From the NCBI GenBank assembly GCA_001723645.1, contig MDLC01000026.1:1-45711 (forward strand): a stretch of 45,711 nucleotides of DNA, in the 5' to 3' direction. The DNA comes from Candidatus Endobugula sertula (lineage in GTDB: Bacteria; Pseudomonadota; Gammaproteobacteria; Pseudomonadales; Cellvibrionaceae). The notes under the pieces were generated by a model. The model was given only the letters and a program-made list of their open reading frames with translations, ran no database searches and was not told where the DNA came from. The translations under genes and the position numbers were made by a program. Within the stretch, counting starts at the first letter, position 1. Every line of letters begins with the position of its first letter. Shown piece by piece: positions 17,469 to 27,106 of this stretch.

Positions 17469-18221
17469 CTATTGCATTTCTTTTGGTGTCCTTGCTAGCG
17501 CCCATACAGTCACTTTTTTTGCTCCCGATTGCTTTAATACTTTCGCTAAAGCATTCGTTGTGGACCCTGTTGTTACCACATCATCAATAATAGCTACATG
17601 AGGAGTAGTGAGTGTTGTGTTGAGACTAAAATAATGGCTTAAATTTTTCTGCCGTTGTTTTTTGTTTAGGTATTTTTGATCATTACTGTATTTGATGCGT
17701 TTAGCCTTTTTCAGTATGGGTATATTTAAACGGTCGCTTAAGTGAACACTAAAAAATATTGCTTGATTGAATCCTCTCCGCCATTGCTTTTTCCAGTGTA
17801 AAGGTACGGGCACTAAAAGTTGTGGCAACGGTCGATATTGATAATAATTCTCGATATATGTAACGAATAACTGGCTTAACGTTTTGCCCGCGATGAAATG
17901 ATGGTTTTCTTTAAAATGACGAATCATAGTGGATAATGGCGCTTGATACAGATAAGGAATGACCGTGTTATCAAACGCCGGTTTGTTTTTTATACACTCT
18001 CCGCAATGTGATACCTCATACTCAAGGGGCAACCCACAGCAGTGACAACAATGAGTGGGTATAGTTAAAAACTGTTGCTCACAGAACTCACAAATACGTC
18101 CTTGAGATGTGTTGTGGCATAACAGACAATGGTGTTTAACCAGCCCACTTAGTGTTAATAAAGGAGCTGATACCCTACTAGACGCGGTGTAAAGGGATTG
18201 AATAAGCGTTTTTTTTTGCAT
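17469..18221 (-). CDS. comF: ComF-family phosphoribosyltransferase-like protein
   Basis: ComF proteins are needed for DNA uptake in competent bacteria; in others their role is unclear. The 250-aa protein begins with a cysteine-rich, zinc-finger-like region (CLLC, CEFC, CCHCCG, CGEC between about 32 and 77). The phosphoribosyltransferase domain ends with the PRPP loop VAIIDDVVTTGSTT at about 210-225. PVPLHWKKQWRRGFNQA is the family-typical middle block. It stands between convergent ftsX and divergent hemE. A GGAA ribosome site lies upstream of the ATG. No other competence gene is in the window. Confidence 0.92.
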   Translation of the reverse strand: MQKKTLIQSLYTASSRVSAPLLTLSGLVKHHCLLCHNTSQGRICEFCEQQFLTIPTHCCHCCGLPLEYEVSHCGECIKNKPAFDNTVIPYLYQAPLSTMIRHFKENHHFIAGKTLSQLFVTYIENYYQYRPLPQLLVPVPLHWKKQWRRGFNQAIFFSVHLSDRLNIPILKKAKRIKYSNDQKYLNKKQRQKNLSHYFSLNTTLTTPHVAIIDDVVTTGSTTNALAKVLKQSGAKKVTVWALARTPKEMQ

Positions 18222-18484
18222 GGTCTTAAATTCCTTTTTAAGTGTTGGGCTGCTCTTGGTGAGTCAAGAACAGGAAGTTCAGTATACGGCTTATTGTATG
18301 TGTCCTTCATATAGCCCAAGTGATTTTACCATATAGCCCAGTCAATATACATTGGCATACTGCAGATAAACAGAAACATCGCTCATTAACAGAGCTGCGC
18401 TACTCTTTGGTGACAAAGACTTTTTGCCGATGCAATCCTGAAGGGAGGTTGCGGTGCAGCAAGTTGGGCCTCGGGTGTCGTGCC
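18222..18484. other. Intergenic region between comF and hemE
   Basis: This holds no gene. Two copies of CATATAGCCCA lie close together (about 18308-18346). A strong AAGGGAGG ribosome-like site occurs at 18440-18447, before an in-frame GTG at 18454 that would extend HemE by 31 residues. The extension has no family-like sequence. The interval should contain the comF promoter on the minus strand. Confidence 0.4.
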
Positions 18485-18513
18485 ATGACTATCGTACTAT
18501 TCTGAGCTACAAT
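18485..18513 (+). promoter_or_regulatory. hemE: Probable sigma-70 promoter of hemE
   Basis: ATGACT (18485-18490) and TACAAT (18508-18513) are separated by exactly 17 bases and match the -35 and -10 consensus at four and five of six positions. Transcription would begin near 18520, leaving a leader of about 25 bases before the ATG at 18547. This favours the shorter HemE start over the GTG at 18454. Confidence 0.5.
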
Positions 18514-18546
18514 GCGCAGCTTCGTAAATTCTCTAAGTATACCTCC

Positions 18547-19614
18547 ATGTCTGAATTGAAAAATGATCGTTTTCTCCGAGCTTTGTTACGCCAACCTGTC
18601 GATAGAACACCTGTATGGATGATGCGTCAGGCAGGACGTTATTTGCCAGAGTATCGTGCTACTCGCGCTAAGGCTGGGGATTTTATGAGTTTGTGTGAGA
18701 ACCCGCAAATGGCTTGTGAAGTCACATTGCAACCTCTGGATCGTTACCCGCAAATTGATGCAGCAATCTTATTTTCTGATATTTTGACCATTCCAGATGC
18801 AATGGGTTTAGGTCTATACTTTGAAGCTGGCGAAGGGCCTCGATTTAAAAAAGCGTTGCGTAGTGCCAAAGACATTGAGGCTTTGCCTGTTGTTGATATG
18901 CATAAGGACCTCACTTATGTTACGGATGCTGTTCGTTTGATTCGCCGTGAGCTCAATGGGCAAGTCCCTTTGATTGGTTTCTCAGGAAGCCCCTGGACTC
19001 TGGCGACCTATATGGTGGAAGGGAGCAATAGTAAGGATTATGCACGAACCAAACAGATGATGTATCAGCAGCCAGAGGTCTTCGAAGTGTTGATTGATAA
19101 GTTGGTGATTTCTATTACCGCTTACTTAAATGCACAAATAGAGGCCGGGGCCCAGGCGGTGCAGATATTTGACTCCTGGGGAGGAGCCTTGTCGTATCAT
19201 GCTTATCATCAATTTTCTTTGTCACCTATGCAGAAAATTGTAGATGGGCTTATCAAAAAGTGTGAAGGGCGTCGCGTTCCTGCCATTCTATTTACCAAAG
19301 GCGGTGGTCAATGGTTAAAATCCATGGCCGATACTAAAGTGGATGCTTTAGGTCTTGATTGGACAACAAATATTGCCGAGGCGAGACGAAGTGTGGGTGA
19401 CAAAGTTGCTTTGCAAGGAAATATGGACCCGGCAGTTTTGTATACTAATCCTCAACGCATCCGTGATGAAGTTGCGACTATTTTACAAGCATATGGTCGT
19501 GGTTCTGGGCATGTTTTTAATTTAGGGCATGGTGTTACCCCTCAGGCGAATACAGAAAATGTAGGGGCTTTTTTTGCCGCAGTACATGAGCTTTCAGAGG
19601 CTTATCATACGTGA
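18547..19614 (+). CDS. hemE: Uroporphyrinogen decarboxylase HemE
   Basis: HemE removes four carboxyl groups from uroporphyrinogen III to give coproporphyrinogen III in haem synthesis. The protein begins [20 protein letters not shown] and carries the substrate-binding block [14 protein letters not shown], the catalytic Asp in [14 protein letters not shown], and [13 protein letters not shown]. The final [15 protein letters not shown] is also conserved. The product is 355 aa, as in E. coli (354). The frame opens at GTG 18454 with a good ribosome site, but the ATG at 18547 fits homologues and the mapped promoter. Confidence 0.97.
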   Translation: MSELKNDRFLRALLRQPVDRTPVWMMRQAGRYLPEYRATRAKAGDFMSLCENPQMACEVTLQPLDRYPQIDAAILFSDILTIPDAMGLGLYFEAGEGPRFKKALRSAKDIEALPVVDMHKDLTYVTDAVRLIRRELNGQVPLIGFSGSPWTLATYMVEGSNSKDYARTKQMMYQQPEVFEVLIDKLVISITAYLNAQIEAGAQAVQIFDSWGGALSYHAYHQFSLSPMQKIVDGLIKKCEGRRVPAILFTKGGGQWLKSMADTKVDALGLDWTTNIAEARRSVGDKVALQGNMDPAVLYTNPQRIRDEVATILQAYGRGSGHVFNLGHGVTPQANTENVGAFFAAVHELSEAYHT

Positions 19615-19718
19615 ACTGTAGATATTCTTTACCTGCTGATAGCTGTAGAACTAACTATTGGTAATAGCGGCTTCTCAACAGTATATGGTACTTTGAGGAG
19701 TTTGCGGGAAAGTCTATC

Positions 19719-21026
19719 GTGGAAAATAAAAAATGTAAAATTAGTACGCGTGATGCTACTATAGGAATGTATGTTACTCATCTGGATCGCCCCTGGGATC
19801 AAACACCATTTCCTGTTCAAGGCTTCTATATTCGTGACTTGAGTCAAATCCAACAATTAAGAGCCCATTGTCAGTATGTTGTTGTTGATATTGAAAAAGG
19901 GAGTGCTTCTTTAGATATTCCCCCTGACTCGTTGCAAAAGAATAATGTTTTTCCTCATATCAAACTCACCCCCATTAAAGCAGATACCAACGTATATAAA
20001 GTCAACGATTCGATAAACACAGAGATAGTGGCAGCACAGAAGGCTTACGATAAAATGTTAGCCGAGACCTCTATACTGATGGATCAAGCAGAAACCCATA
20101 ACTTACTCTCTATTTCTCAAATAAAAAATGCGGCCAGAGATATGGTGGATACTATTGTGCGGCATCCAGACGCGTTTATGTGGATCACTCGGATGCGTAG
20201 TGGTAATGATAGCCCCACTCACTACTTAGTGCGTGTTGCTATGTGGGCAGTTTTATTGGGAAGACACCTGGGTTTACCTCGTGGTCACCTGAACGTGATA
20301 GCGTTAGGAATCTCGTTAAAAGATGTAGGTAAAGCCCTATTTCCTAAAAATATGCGTGATAAGCGAGACTTTCAGCCTGCTTATATCACAAAAAGTGTCG
20401 AGATTTTGCATAACATTCCTTCGCTGAATCCCAAAGTGATTAACCTGGTAAAAACCCATTGCGAGCGTATTAATGGTAGTGGCATTCCACAGGGTCTGAG
20501 GGGAGATGATATTGATCTTTTAGGAAAAATTGCGGGTATAGCCAGTTTTTATGATGAAGTTCTTTATCCCGATAATGCTGAATATGCCTTATCACCTTCG
20601 CAAGCGGTTTCTCGCTTGTATGAAAAACGTGGCGTCGAGTTTCAACATGATTTAGTGGTGGAATTTATTCGTGCCATTGGTTTGTATGCTACAGGCACAT
20701 TAGTAGAGCTATCGACTCATGAGATAGGTATTGTCGTTGAACAAAATAGCCATCGCCGTTTACAACCCAAAGTCATGATGATATTGGATGCTGAAAAAAA
20801 ACCACTTAAAAAAGTCTCGATTCTGGATATCTATGAGCATGATCGCAGAAGGCAAAAAATGATTGATGTGAAAAAGAAACGTGCAATAGAAAAGTTGGAG
20901 ATTATTCAGGATGTGGAATATGAAATGTACGACCTTGAGTTGGATGGCTTGAGAGAGCAATTTGTTCGCATGATAAATGAGAAAAAGTCTTTATTTTCGT
21001 TTTTGAAAAAACAAGCTAGGCATTAA
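19719..21026 (+). CDS. DUF3391/HD-GYP-type protein with degenerate active site
   Basis: The N-terminal about 120 residues match the DUF3391 type that often precedes HD-GYP domains (GMYVTHLDRPWDQTPFPVQG). The C-terminal HD-GYP fold is recognisable from the order of blocks, but key residues are changed. The HD pair is KD (SLKDVGKALFP), the second His pair is HC (THCERINGSG), and GYP is GIP. The first His (PTHYLVRVAMWA) and the helix GRHLGLPRGHL are kept. Loss of the HD His should prevent metal-dependent hydrolysis of cyclic di-GMP, so the protein may act as a sensor or scaffold. The start is GTG with GGGAAAG upstream. It follows hemE on the same strand. Confidence 0.8.
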   Translation: MENKKCKISTRDATIGMYVTHLDRPWDQTPFPVQGFYIRDLSQIQQLRAHCQYVVVDIEKGSASLDIPPDSLQKNNVFPHIKLTPIKADTNVYKVNDSINTEIVAAQKAYDKMLAETSILMDQAETHNLLSISQIKNAARDMVDTIVRHPDAFMWITRMRSGNDSPTHYLVRVAMWAVLLGRHLGLPRGHLNVIALGISLKDVGKALFPKNMRDKRDFQPAYITKSVEILHNIPSLNPKVINLVKTHCERINGSGIPQGLRGDDIDLLGKIAGIASFYDEVLYPDNAEYALSPSQAVSRLYEKRGVEFQHDLVVEFIRAIGLYATGTLVELSTHEIGIVVEQNSHRRLQPKVMMILDAEKKPLKKVSILDIYEHDRRRQKMIDVKKKRAIEKLEIIQDVEYEMYDLELDGLREQFVRMINEKKSLFSFLKKQARH

Positions 21027-21047
21027 CGATAAAATACTGGGTTCGTA

Positions 21048-21905
21048 TTACCACCCGGATAACTTACCAATACTTTCGCCCATCATCACTGAGTATCCGG
21101 GTACCAATTGCTTTTCCCACTTGGCAACTTCTTTGCCCAGTAAAACAATCACTGTTGAGCCTAATCGAAAACGGCCCATCTCATCTCCTTTTTCCAGATG
21201 GATATGATGAGTATTCTGGTAGTGGATCGTGCTTATCCGTTGTCCTGTGGGAGTGACTTGTCCTGCCCAGACAGTTTCAATACTGGCAACAATCATTGCA
21301 CCAATAAGAATAACGGCCATTGGACCTGCTTCTGTTTTAAAGAGAGTCACCAATCGTTCGTTACGGGCAAATAAACGGGGCACATGGTTGGCAGTTGTTT
21401 CATTGACCGAAAACAAATCACCAGGAACATGAATCATGCTCTGTAAAGTACCTGAGAATGGCATATGCACACGGTGATAATCTTTAGGTGATAAGTAGAT
21501 GGTTGCAAAATGCCCATCATTAAATGGTTTTGCTATTGTTGGGTCCCCACCAACCAACTCCAACAAACTATACTCATGTCCTTTGGCTTGAAAAATTTGT
21601 CCGTGTTTAATGTTACCCAATTGACTAATGCTGCCATCCGCGGGGCTGGCAATCGCTTTGGGGTCATCACAAACAGGTCGTTGTCCGGCAGCCAGAGGCC
21701 GGGTAAAAAAATCATTAAAAGTGGTATAACTTTCTGGATTCGGGTTTGCTGCAATACTCATATCTACATGAAAGTGCTGGATAAACTGCCTGATTAATAG
21801 ATTTTTAAACCATATAGTTCGGGAGTTTGCCAAACGACCGGTAATACGTGACAATAAGTGTTGAGGTAGTAAATATTGTAAAGCGATAAATAAAAACGTT
21901 TTCAT
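21048..21905 (-). CDS. psd: Phosphatidylserine decarboxylase proenzyme Psd
   Basis: Psd converts phosphatidylserine to phosphatidylethanolamine at the inner membrane. The 285-aa proenzyme contains the self-cleavage motif LGST (in FRLGSTVIVLL), where the new N-terminal Ser becomes the pyruvoyl cofactor. SPADGSISQLG and YHRVHMPFSG are the other conserved blocks. In Pseudomonas psd is near the HDOD gene, motAB, rsgA and orn. Here the same neighbourhood is interrupted by about 3.5 kb of accessory DNA starting just upstream. Confidence 0.97.
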   Translation of the reverse strand: MKTFLFIALQYLLPQHLLSRITGRLANSRTIWFKNLLIRQFIQHFHVDMSIAANPNPESYTTFNDFFTRPLAAGQRPVCDDPKAIASPADGSISQLGNIKHGQIFQAKGHEYSLLELVGGDPTIAKPFNDGHFATIYLSPKDYHRVHMPFSGTLQSMIHVPGDLFSVNETTANHVPRLFARNERLVTLFKTEAGPMAVILIGAMIVASIETVWAGQVTPTGQRISTIHYQNTHHIHLEKGDEMGRFRLGSTVIVLLGKEVAKWEKQLVPGYSVMMGESIGKLSGW

Positions 21906-22746
21906 AGATAAAAGAACAGCGATAACTCAGGAAGCGCTATTGTACACCATTATTGATGGTTTTCTAAATAGTGTTGTTACAAGATATACACTATGGTTTC
22001 TTGTTTGCCAGGAAGTCCTCACTATGAGCCCATCACACAGACGTCACGACATACCCGATAAAATTTGACATGTAGGCTGTTAGAGTAATGCGTATCGTCG
22101 TTTTATACACTGACAGGGTAAGCGGGTATGGTAAGAGTTTTCGGAAGCCTTGATTGACAATTTCCATTATGAATGATTGATGTGTTAGAGGAATAATATT
22201 TTGGCTGGCACGGAAAAATGTCAGACAGTGTTGTTCTTTAACAGCGAGTACTTTTTGTCGGAAATTTAGAGAGTATGCCATCACCTATTTGATGATATAT
22301 TATTTTTCAACGGGATATAAAATAGCGTCTTTAGCCACGTAAGAAAAAATAATTCACTCAAAGAAAGTCCGTAACCCACCATCATACAGCTATTGATCAA
22401 ATGAATTCATAGGTATAAATTGTTTGCTTGATATTGAATGAACATATGATTGGGTGCTTGATGAAATTTGCTCTGCGTTTTAACGTGCTGGTTGGGATTT
22501 TAAGCCTTTAAGTATATTGTCTATTGTATTGTTAAAAATTTAATATTACTTCTATCGCCTTTTGTGAATGACCTGCTTTCAAAAAGGCTGGTATCTGCTA
22601 TCGTTCTATTTCGGTTAGCTGTGTATCACCCATCTGCAATTTCTTTTGGCGAGAAAAGGACACGAATGATATCAATTGACCGCCTTTCTAAACATTACAC
22701 TGACGTATTGAGTCTACATCTAAACTTTCATTAAGAGAACAGGCGC
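21906..22746. other. 841-bp intergenic region with a transposase remnant
   Basis: Apart from the transposase fragment at about 22033-22284, I see no gene. The sequence is AT-rich and has short imperfect repeats only. The psd promoter (minus strand) and a promoter for the large secreted-protein gene (plus strand) should lie at its two edges. Confidence 0.4.
22033..22281 (-). pseudogene. Fragment of an IS630-type transposase (N-terminal part only)
   Basis: The frame begins MAYSLNFRQKVLAVKEQ, the characteristic opening of IS630-family transposases and their helix-turn-helix domain. After about 25 residues the family resemblance is lost and the remaining about 57 residues look unrelated, so only the 5' end of the gene survives. 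No catalytic DDE residues are present. It marks a former insertion at the left edge of the accessory block that holds the amber-interrupted gene. Confidence 0.5.
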
Positions 22747-25353
22747 ATGAAAAAACAAATCGTAACTTCTAGCATCCGTTTGTTGATATTGTTTTACGTA
22801 ATCAGTAGTTCAGCATTGGCCGCTGAATTTAATAGTAAAGAAACAGTCACGTCACTTGGCAATATTGTAGGACATAGTCGAACTGAATATATAGCCACTG
22901 TTTATCCTGACGCGCCAGACAACGAATTTTTTTCAAAGGCCTCCAACGTCATTGAGCCTTTTGCTACTCCGGCGACTATATTTAGAAAAGAAACTGTTAC
23001 GCGCTTGCAGCTTATCGTTGAACTCGATTCGTCAGGTGAGGCGGGTTTTTTGGTGACAACTCTTCCCGGCCCCAATGCCGCTACTGATTCTGCTTTCAAA
23101 AAATATCCTCTTATGCCTTTCTATGGGATTAATGGGCTTTTAAGAGGCAATCTGTCTGTGGCAGGAAGTCTTGAAACAACAGGAGGGGTCGGCCATACTC
23201 TTACACTCTATTCCATTGTAGATGCTGACGTACTACGGTTCAGGCAATCTGGTTATACAGTTAACGAGTCCCGAGAGTTGATTGAGCGTTTCAATCATCA
23301 AAAAGCTCTACGTTTACTACAATTTGGTCCCTTTAATACAATTGATATGACAGGTATGTCACATCTCATCATTAACATTACCTTGCTGCCTGGACAACAG
23401 GCACACGACCTCAGTAAGATGAGTGTAGTCGTACGGGGTGGCACATTTGATGATAAACAACGTCGGTTTGTTTATGACCCACGCCCACTTTTTAACACAC
23501 GAGATACCCCTAAGGGGGGAGTCCGATTAAATGTTGACTCTTACTCAATAATACGTTTGTTAGGTGACTCACTGCTGGTGAGTGACTATCAGGCAAAAAC
23601 ACTTGAGTAGTTGAAAAAAGTGACATTTCCCACTTTGACACTTACCCCTTCAAAGGTTACCGGTAAGGATCCGAGAATAAATAACTTAGCTGCTGCCCCT
23701 CAGCTTAAGTACTTTAGTCGAGAGTCTTTACCGACAACGACAAGTTATACAATTCATCAGCCAGTGCGGCGTAAGCGGTGGGTGTGTACTGAGGAAAGAA
23801 ATAATATATTCGGTGATATATTCGGTGAGGACTTTGAGGACCATGCTAAAGAAGCTGCGTGTGACATGATAGCTCATGCCCATGAGCTAAGACCGATGAA
23901 CCAACCAGTATTAAGTATTGCCAATAAAGGTGGGCCTCAACTACCTTCACCACTAAGGCCAGGAGTCACGCTGATATCCTCAGCTAAAGTGGAGACTGCT
24001 TCAGGAGATACATTCAAAGATATACTCAATAGCTCTGTTTGTGGCCCTCAGCACCTACTGCGTATACGTAGGCAAACAACACCAACACTTACTCTTCCAG
24101 GAGCTGCTTGTAACACCGATGGTAGCTTTACATCAGGTGCGGAAGCCCTTGTAAATTTGGTAGAACATGCCACTGGCGATGAACTTACCCAATTGGCTCA
24201 ACTTTTAGGTAATGCGATCAGCGAGGTAGTAGACCCATTAACAGCACCTACAGAACCAATGAATACGAGCCTCTTTGACGACATAGATCTGGGGGATTGG
24301 TACCAGGTTATTGATCATCACTATCCAACAGGTCTAACGGATGTAGTAACAGCGGAGAATTTCCTCAACGCAACAAGTGTACCAACAGACCAGCAAGCTA
24401 TTGCACACGGGGCGGCCGGTGATATATTAGCTCAAGCGACGGCACAACTCGATCTTCAGCCATACATCACTGCCGACACGGCGCCTTCCACTCAGAATTT
24501 GACGGGGACAGATATAAGTCCTAGCAACGAGGTGGCTGCGAGGTGTGACTACCTTGTTGACCAGCTCGAAGCATCGACGTCTACCTCTCATACCAATCCT
24601 CACCAGGAATGTGCACGACTGGCATTGCAAGCTCAGGGAGTCACTAGTGGGGCAGCGCCTGTACTCGTTGTTGTCGTTAGTCAGACAGAGGATCCAGATA
24701 GTGCTGAGAGTAGGAAAATTCTTAATAATTATCGAGCCAACATAGTGCGTACTCATCTTCTGCGGTCTAACCCTGTGAACCCGGGAATGCAAAATCAACG
24801 TTCTCTTGCGTTAATCACTAGACAACTGGAGCAATCCATTGCAGCAGCAGCGCTTGATCATGCAACGACGGAGCATAATTTTGGCTACATATTTATTGGG
24901 GGTGGTTCTGCAAATAGTCCGTATGAGTTCTCTGACCGCTTTTATAGTGCGTTAGGTGCTTCAACGACAACATTCGCTAGGCGCCTTAGGTCTTCTTGGA
25001 ACGCTGTGGGTGTTACAAGCCAATCGCACATTGTAAGAGGCTTGATGTCATTAGTCGCTTCCAGAGCAGCAGATTTCTATCATGATAGACTGGTTCATCA
25101 CGGGTTATTTGATAATATGTTATCAAAAACAACCTAGGAAGCTTGGGAGCATTATCTCATCAGCACTAACCCTAGTAGCGCTACAACGAGAACGGTACCT
25201 GTACAATTTCGACTATATCGTAATGTTGAAATAAGTAGTGATGGCAACATTACCTCTGGAGTGAATCATATTCTGGTGATAGTATCGCGTAGTCTCGCGA
25301 ATCGGGGACAAATGATCTTAGCGCTACCTCTTATCAATCAACCATATATGTAA
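22747..25353 (+). pseudogene. Large unrecognised secreted protein, one frame interrupted by two TAG codons
   Basis: Three open segments follow each other in one reading frame without any indel. They are 287 codons (22747-23607), TAG at 23608-23610, 508 codons (23611-25134), TAG at 25135-25137, and 71 codons ending in TAA at 25351-25353. Full length would be about 868 residues. The first segment has a clear signal peptide (cut likely after SSSALA) and an AAGAGAACAGG ribosome region. I recognise no domain. The first segment looks beta-rich. The second contains the dibasic RRKRWVCTEERN, an acidic FGDIFGEDFEDHAKE and later helical segments. Segments two and three have no good start of their own (only a TTG right after the first TAG). 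TAG is a normal stop for other genes here (nnr, amiB). Either two CAG-to-TAG mutations have killed it, or the stops are read through. Confidence 0.65.
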
Positions 25354-25433
25354 GACAAATACAATATTAAATTAGCAGGTAACCGTCGCCTATGAGTGAC
25401 CTGGTGGTATTCATAGACTTACCTGATCTTACT

Positions 25434-26978
25434 CTATAACTGTTGAAGCGTTTGAGCCAAATGCTTACCGACCGTTTTAAAATGGAGATGGGTTTGCTGG
25501 CTCCATTGGTGCTGATCGCAGTAAATCAATGCCTTTGGTTGATTGTGTTGGAAAATGGATAATAAGCCGCAGGGCTGTAACTCACAATACTTGGCAAATT
25601 GCTGAGGGAGTTTTTTTCTGGCTTTTGGTAAGTCCTGGGATTGTATGGAAATGCAGGCAGGTTTTTGAATAAGCCGACTGAATAAGCTGGGTTCGTTTCT
25701 CTGTTGATGAAAGGATAACAAGGGGGAGCTTTGCTCAAAACCATAGCAGGCCTGAGAGTGAATATTATCGTCATCAACGGTCATAATCAGGCAGTGATCA
25801 ACCCCAACCCCCTGAGTTAACGCATCCAGTGTGGATTGCAGGGCGGTGTCTATATTAGAGCTTTGATGAATTTTGCGTAGCCAGGATTCAATGGTTTGTG
25901 GTTTTGGAGGCGTGAATGCATGGTCTGCTGCCGCACTATCCACTGGTTGGCTTTGTGCCTGCTGTTGTGGTTCCCGATGTAGCCCATGTAACCGGTTGAT
26001 GGGGGAAAGCAAACCTTGACAGTTTTTTGGTAAACGCATGTTCATTGCTTGATCAATGACACAGCTATTAAACACTGTCAGGTCCATTTCCAGATATTGG
26101 CATAATAGGTGACTATAACGTTGAATATACTTGCCACGCCAGTCGAAAAAAACTGCCAAGACGTATTGGTTAAGGAGATAAATACCATTTTGTGGACTAT
26201 AAAATTGATGGCGGGCAGTCTTATCTTTTTTAAACCACTGTGCTAACTGGCGATCACCAAGGTGGTGAACTTTGGCCCAGAAGTGGAGGTCTTCTTGAGG
26301 ATTGATACACAAAGCCTTGTAAGTTATTTCTGGTAAATGTACAAAGTTATGAGATTTACAAAATAATTCAGATAAACGGAATCCTAATTGTTTAATACAT
26401 AGAGGAATTAAAGCTTGTTGTTTGTGGCTGACTAGTTTCTGCCCAATCGCTAAGGTTTTAGGGGCAGCTATCCACATCAACCATAAGGGTGCATTAAAAA
26501 AGAGGGTGGGTAGATGAAAACGGTCATTATTGGCTCCGTGTTTCTTAGCCAGAAACTCTCTGGATAGATGGGCTGCAAACAGACTAGCTGATAAAACTTC
26601 TTGAAATCCGTAGTCTTTTTGGGATTTATGTTGACTGCTTCTTATCACCTTTTCCAGTTTGTTGACGCCGATAAGACTTAATAAATGAACTAGGTGTTGA
26701 ATATCACCATCCCGCTTTTTAAGGGTATTATCAGCGTAGTGAAATAGCTTTAAGCACAGAATAGGGTCTTGCTTGATAAGGGCTGCTAACTGGATAGAAT
26801 CACAATCCTCATCTTTTAGTAAATGTAGTACCCGATTGGCAACCTGTGTATCAATGGGTAAAGGATTTTGTGGTAATTTATTTAACCATATTGCCAGACG
26901 CACGTGACTTGGCACTGCTTGCGATGATTGTTGTGGAGTATCTGAAGATGTTGAGAATACGGGCGATACAACAGGCAT
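25434..26978 (-). CDS. HDOD-domain protein with C-terminal GAF-like domain
   Basis: The N-terminal half (about 40-300) matches the HDOD fold, a non-catalytic relative of HD phosphohydrolases found in signalling proteins (LLKDEDCDSIQLAALIKQDP, then LLSLIGVNKLEKVI). A Gln- and Pro-rich linker (about 338-362) leads to a GAF-like domain (about 370-514; VDHCLIMTVDDD, GLLSIFQHNQPKALIYCD). In Pseudomonas an HDOD/GAF protein sits between psd and the motor and rsgA genes, so position supports orthology. HDOD proteins act in regulation by protein contact; the partner is unknown. It is downstream of rsgA on the same strand, after a strong inverted repeat. Confidence 0.75.
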   Translation of the reverse strand: MPVVSPVFSTSSDTPQQSSQAVPSHVRLAIWLNKLPQNPLPIDTQVANRVLHLLKDEDCDSIQLAALIKQDPILCLKLFHYADNTLKKRDGDIQHLVHLLSLIGVNKLEKVIRSSQHKSQKDYGFQEVLSASLFAAHLSREFLAKKHGANNDRFHLPTLFFNAPLWLMWIAAPKTLAIGQKLVSHKQQALIPLCIKQLGFRLSELFCKSHNFVHLPEITYKALCINPQEDLHFWAKVHHLGDRQLAQWFKKDKTARHQFYSPQNGIYLLNQYVLAVFFDWRGKYIQRYSHLLCQYLEMDLTVFNSCVIDQAMNMRLPKNCQGLLSPINRLHGLHREPQQQAQSQPVDSAAADHAFTPPKPQTIESWLRKIHQSSNIDTALQSTLDALTQGVGVDHCLIMTVDDDNIHSQACYGFEQSSPLLSFHQQRNEPSLFSRLIQKPACISIQSQDLPKARKKLPQQFAKYCELQPCGLLSIFQHNQPKALIYCDQHQWSQQTHLHFKTVGKHLAQTLQQL

Positions 26979-26997
26979 GGCGGTAAAGTAATCATTA

Positions 26998-27017
26998 TTA
27001 ACAGAATCTTCTGTTAA
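26998..27017. promoter_or_regulatory. 20-bp palindrome upstream of the HDOD gene
   Basis: TTAACAGAA and TTCTGTTAA are perfect 9-bp arms around TC, starting 20 bases before the HDOD gene start. There is no T-tract. Size and position suggest an operator for a dimeric regulator, but the regulator is unknown. Confidence 0.4.
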
Positions 27018-27053
27018 CTATAGACCATAATCTGAATCCTGTAGATATTGTTT

Positions 27054-27103
27054 CTCTTTACTCACCACAAGCTATGCTATAAGTACTTGTGGTGAATAAA
27101 GAG
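27054..27103 (-). terminator. Strong inverted repeat after rsgA
   Basis: CTCTTTACTCACCACAAG (27054-27071) pairs with CTTGTGGTGAATAAAGAG (27086-27103) over 18 bp with a single wobble or mismatch, around a 14-base loop. It begins 3 bases after the rsgA stop on the minus strand. No T-tract follows on either strand, so termination is likely but not of the classical type. mRNA 3'-end protection is an alternative. Confidence 0.45.
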
Positions 27104-27106
27104 CCC

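Noticed and set aside
22033-22284. Intact small gene of 83 codons
   Set aside because: Only its opening resembles a transposase; the rest looks like random sequence after truncation.
22747-25353. Genome-wide reassignment of TAG
   Set aside because: TAG is the natural stop of well-conserved genes here such as nnr and amiB, so a global sense meaning is not tenable.
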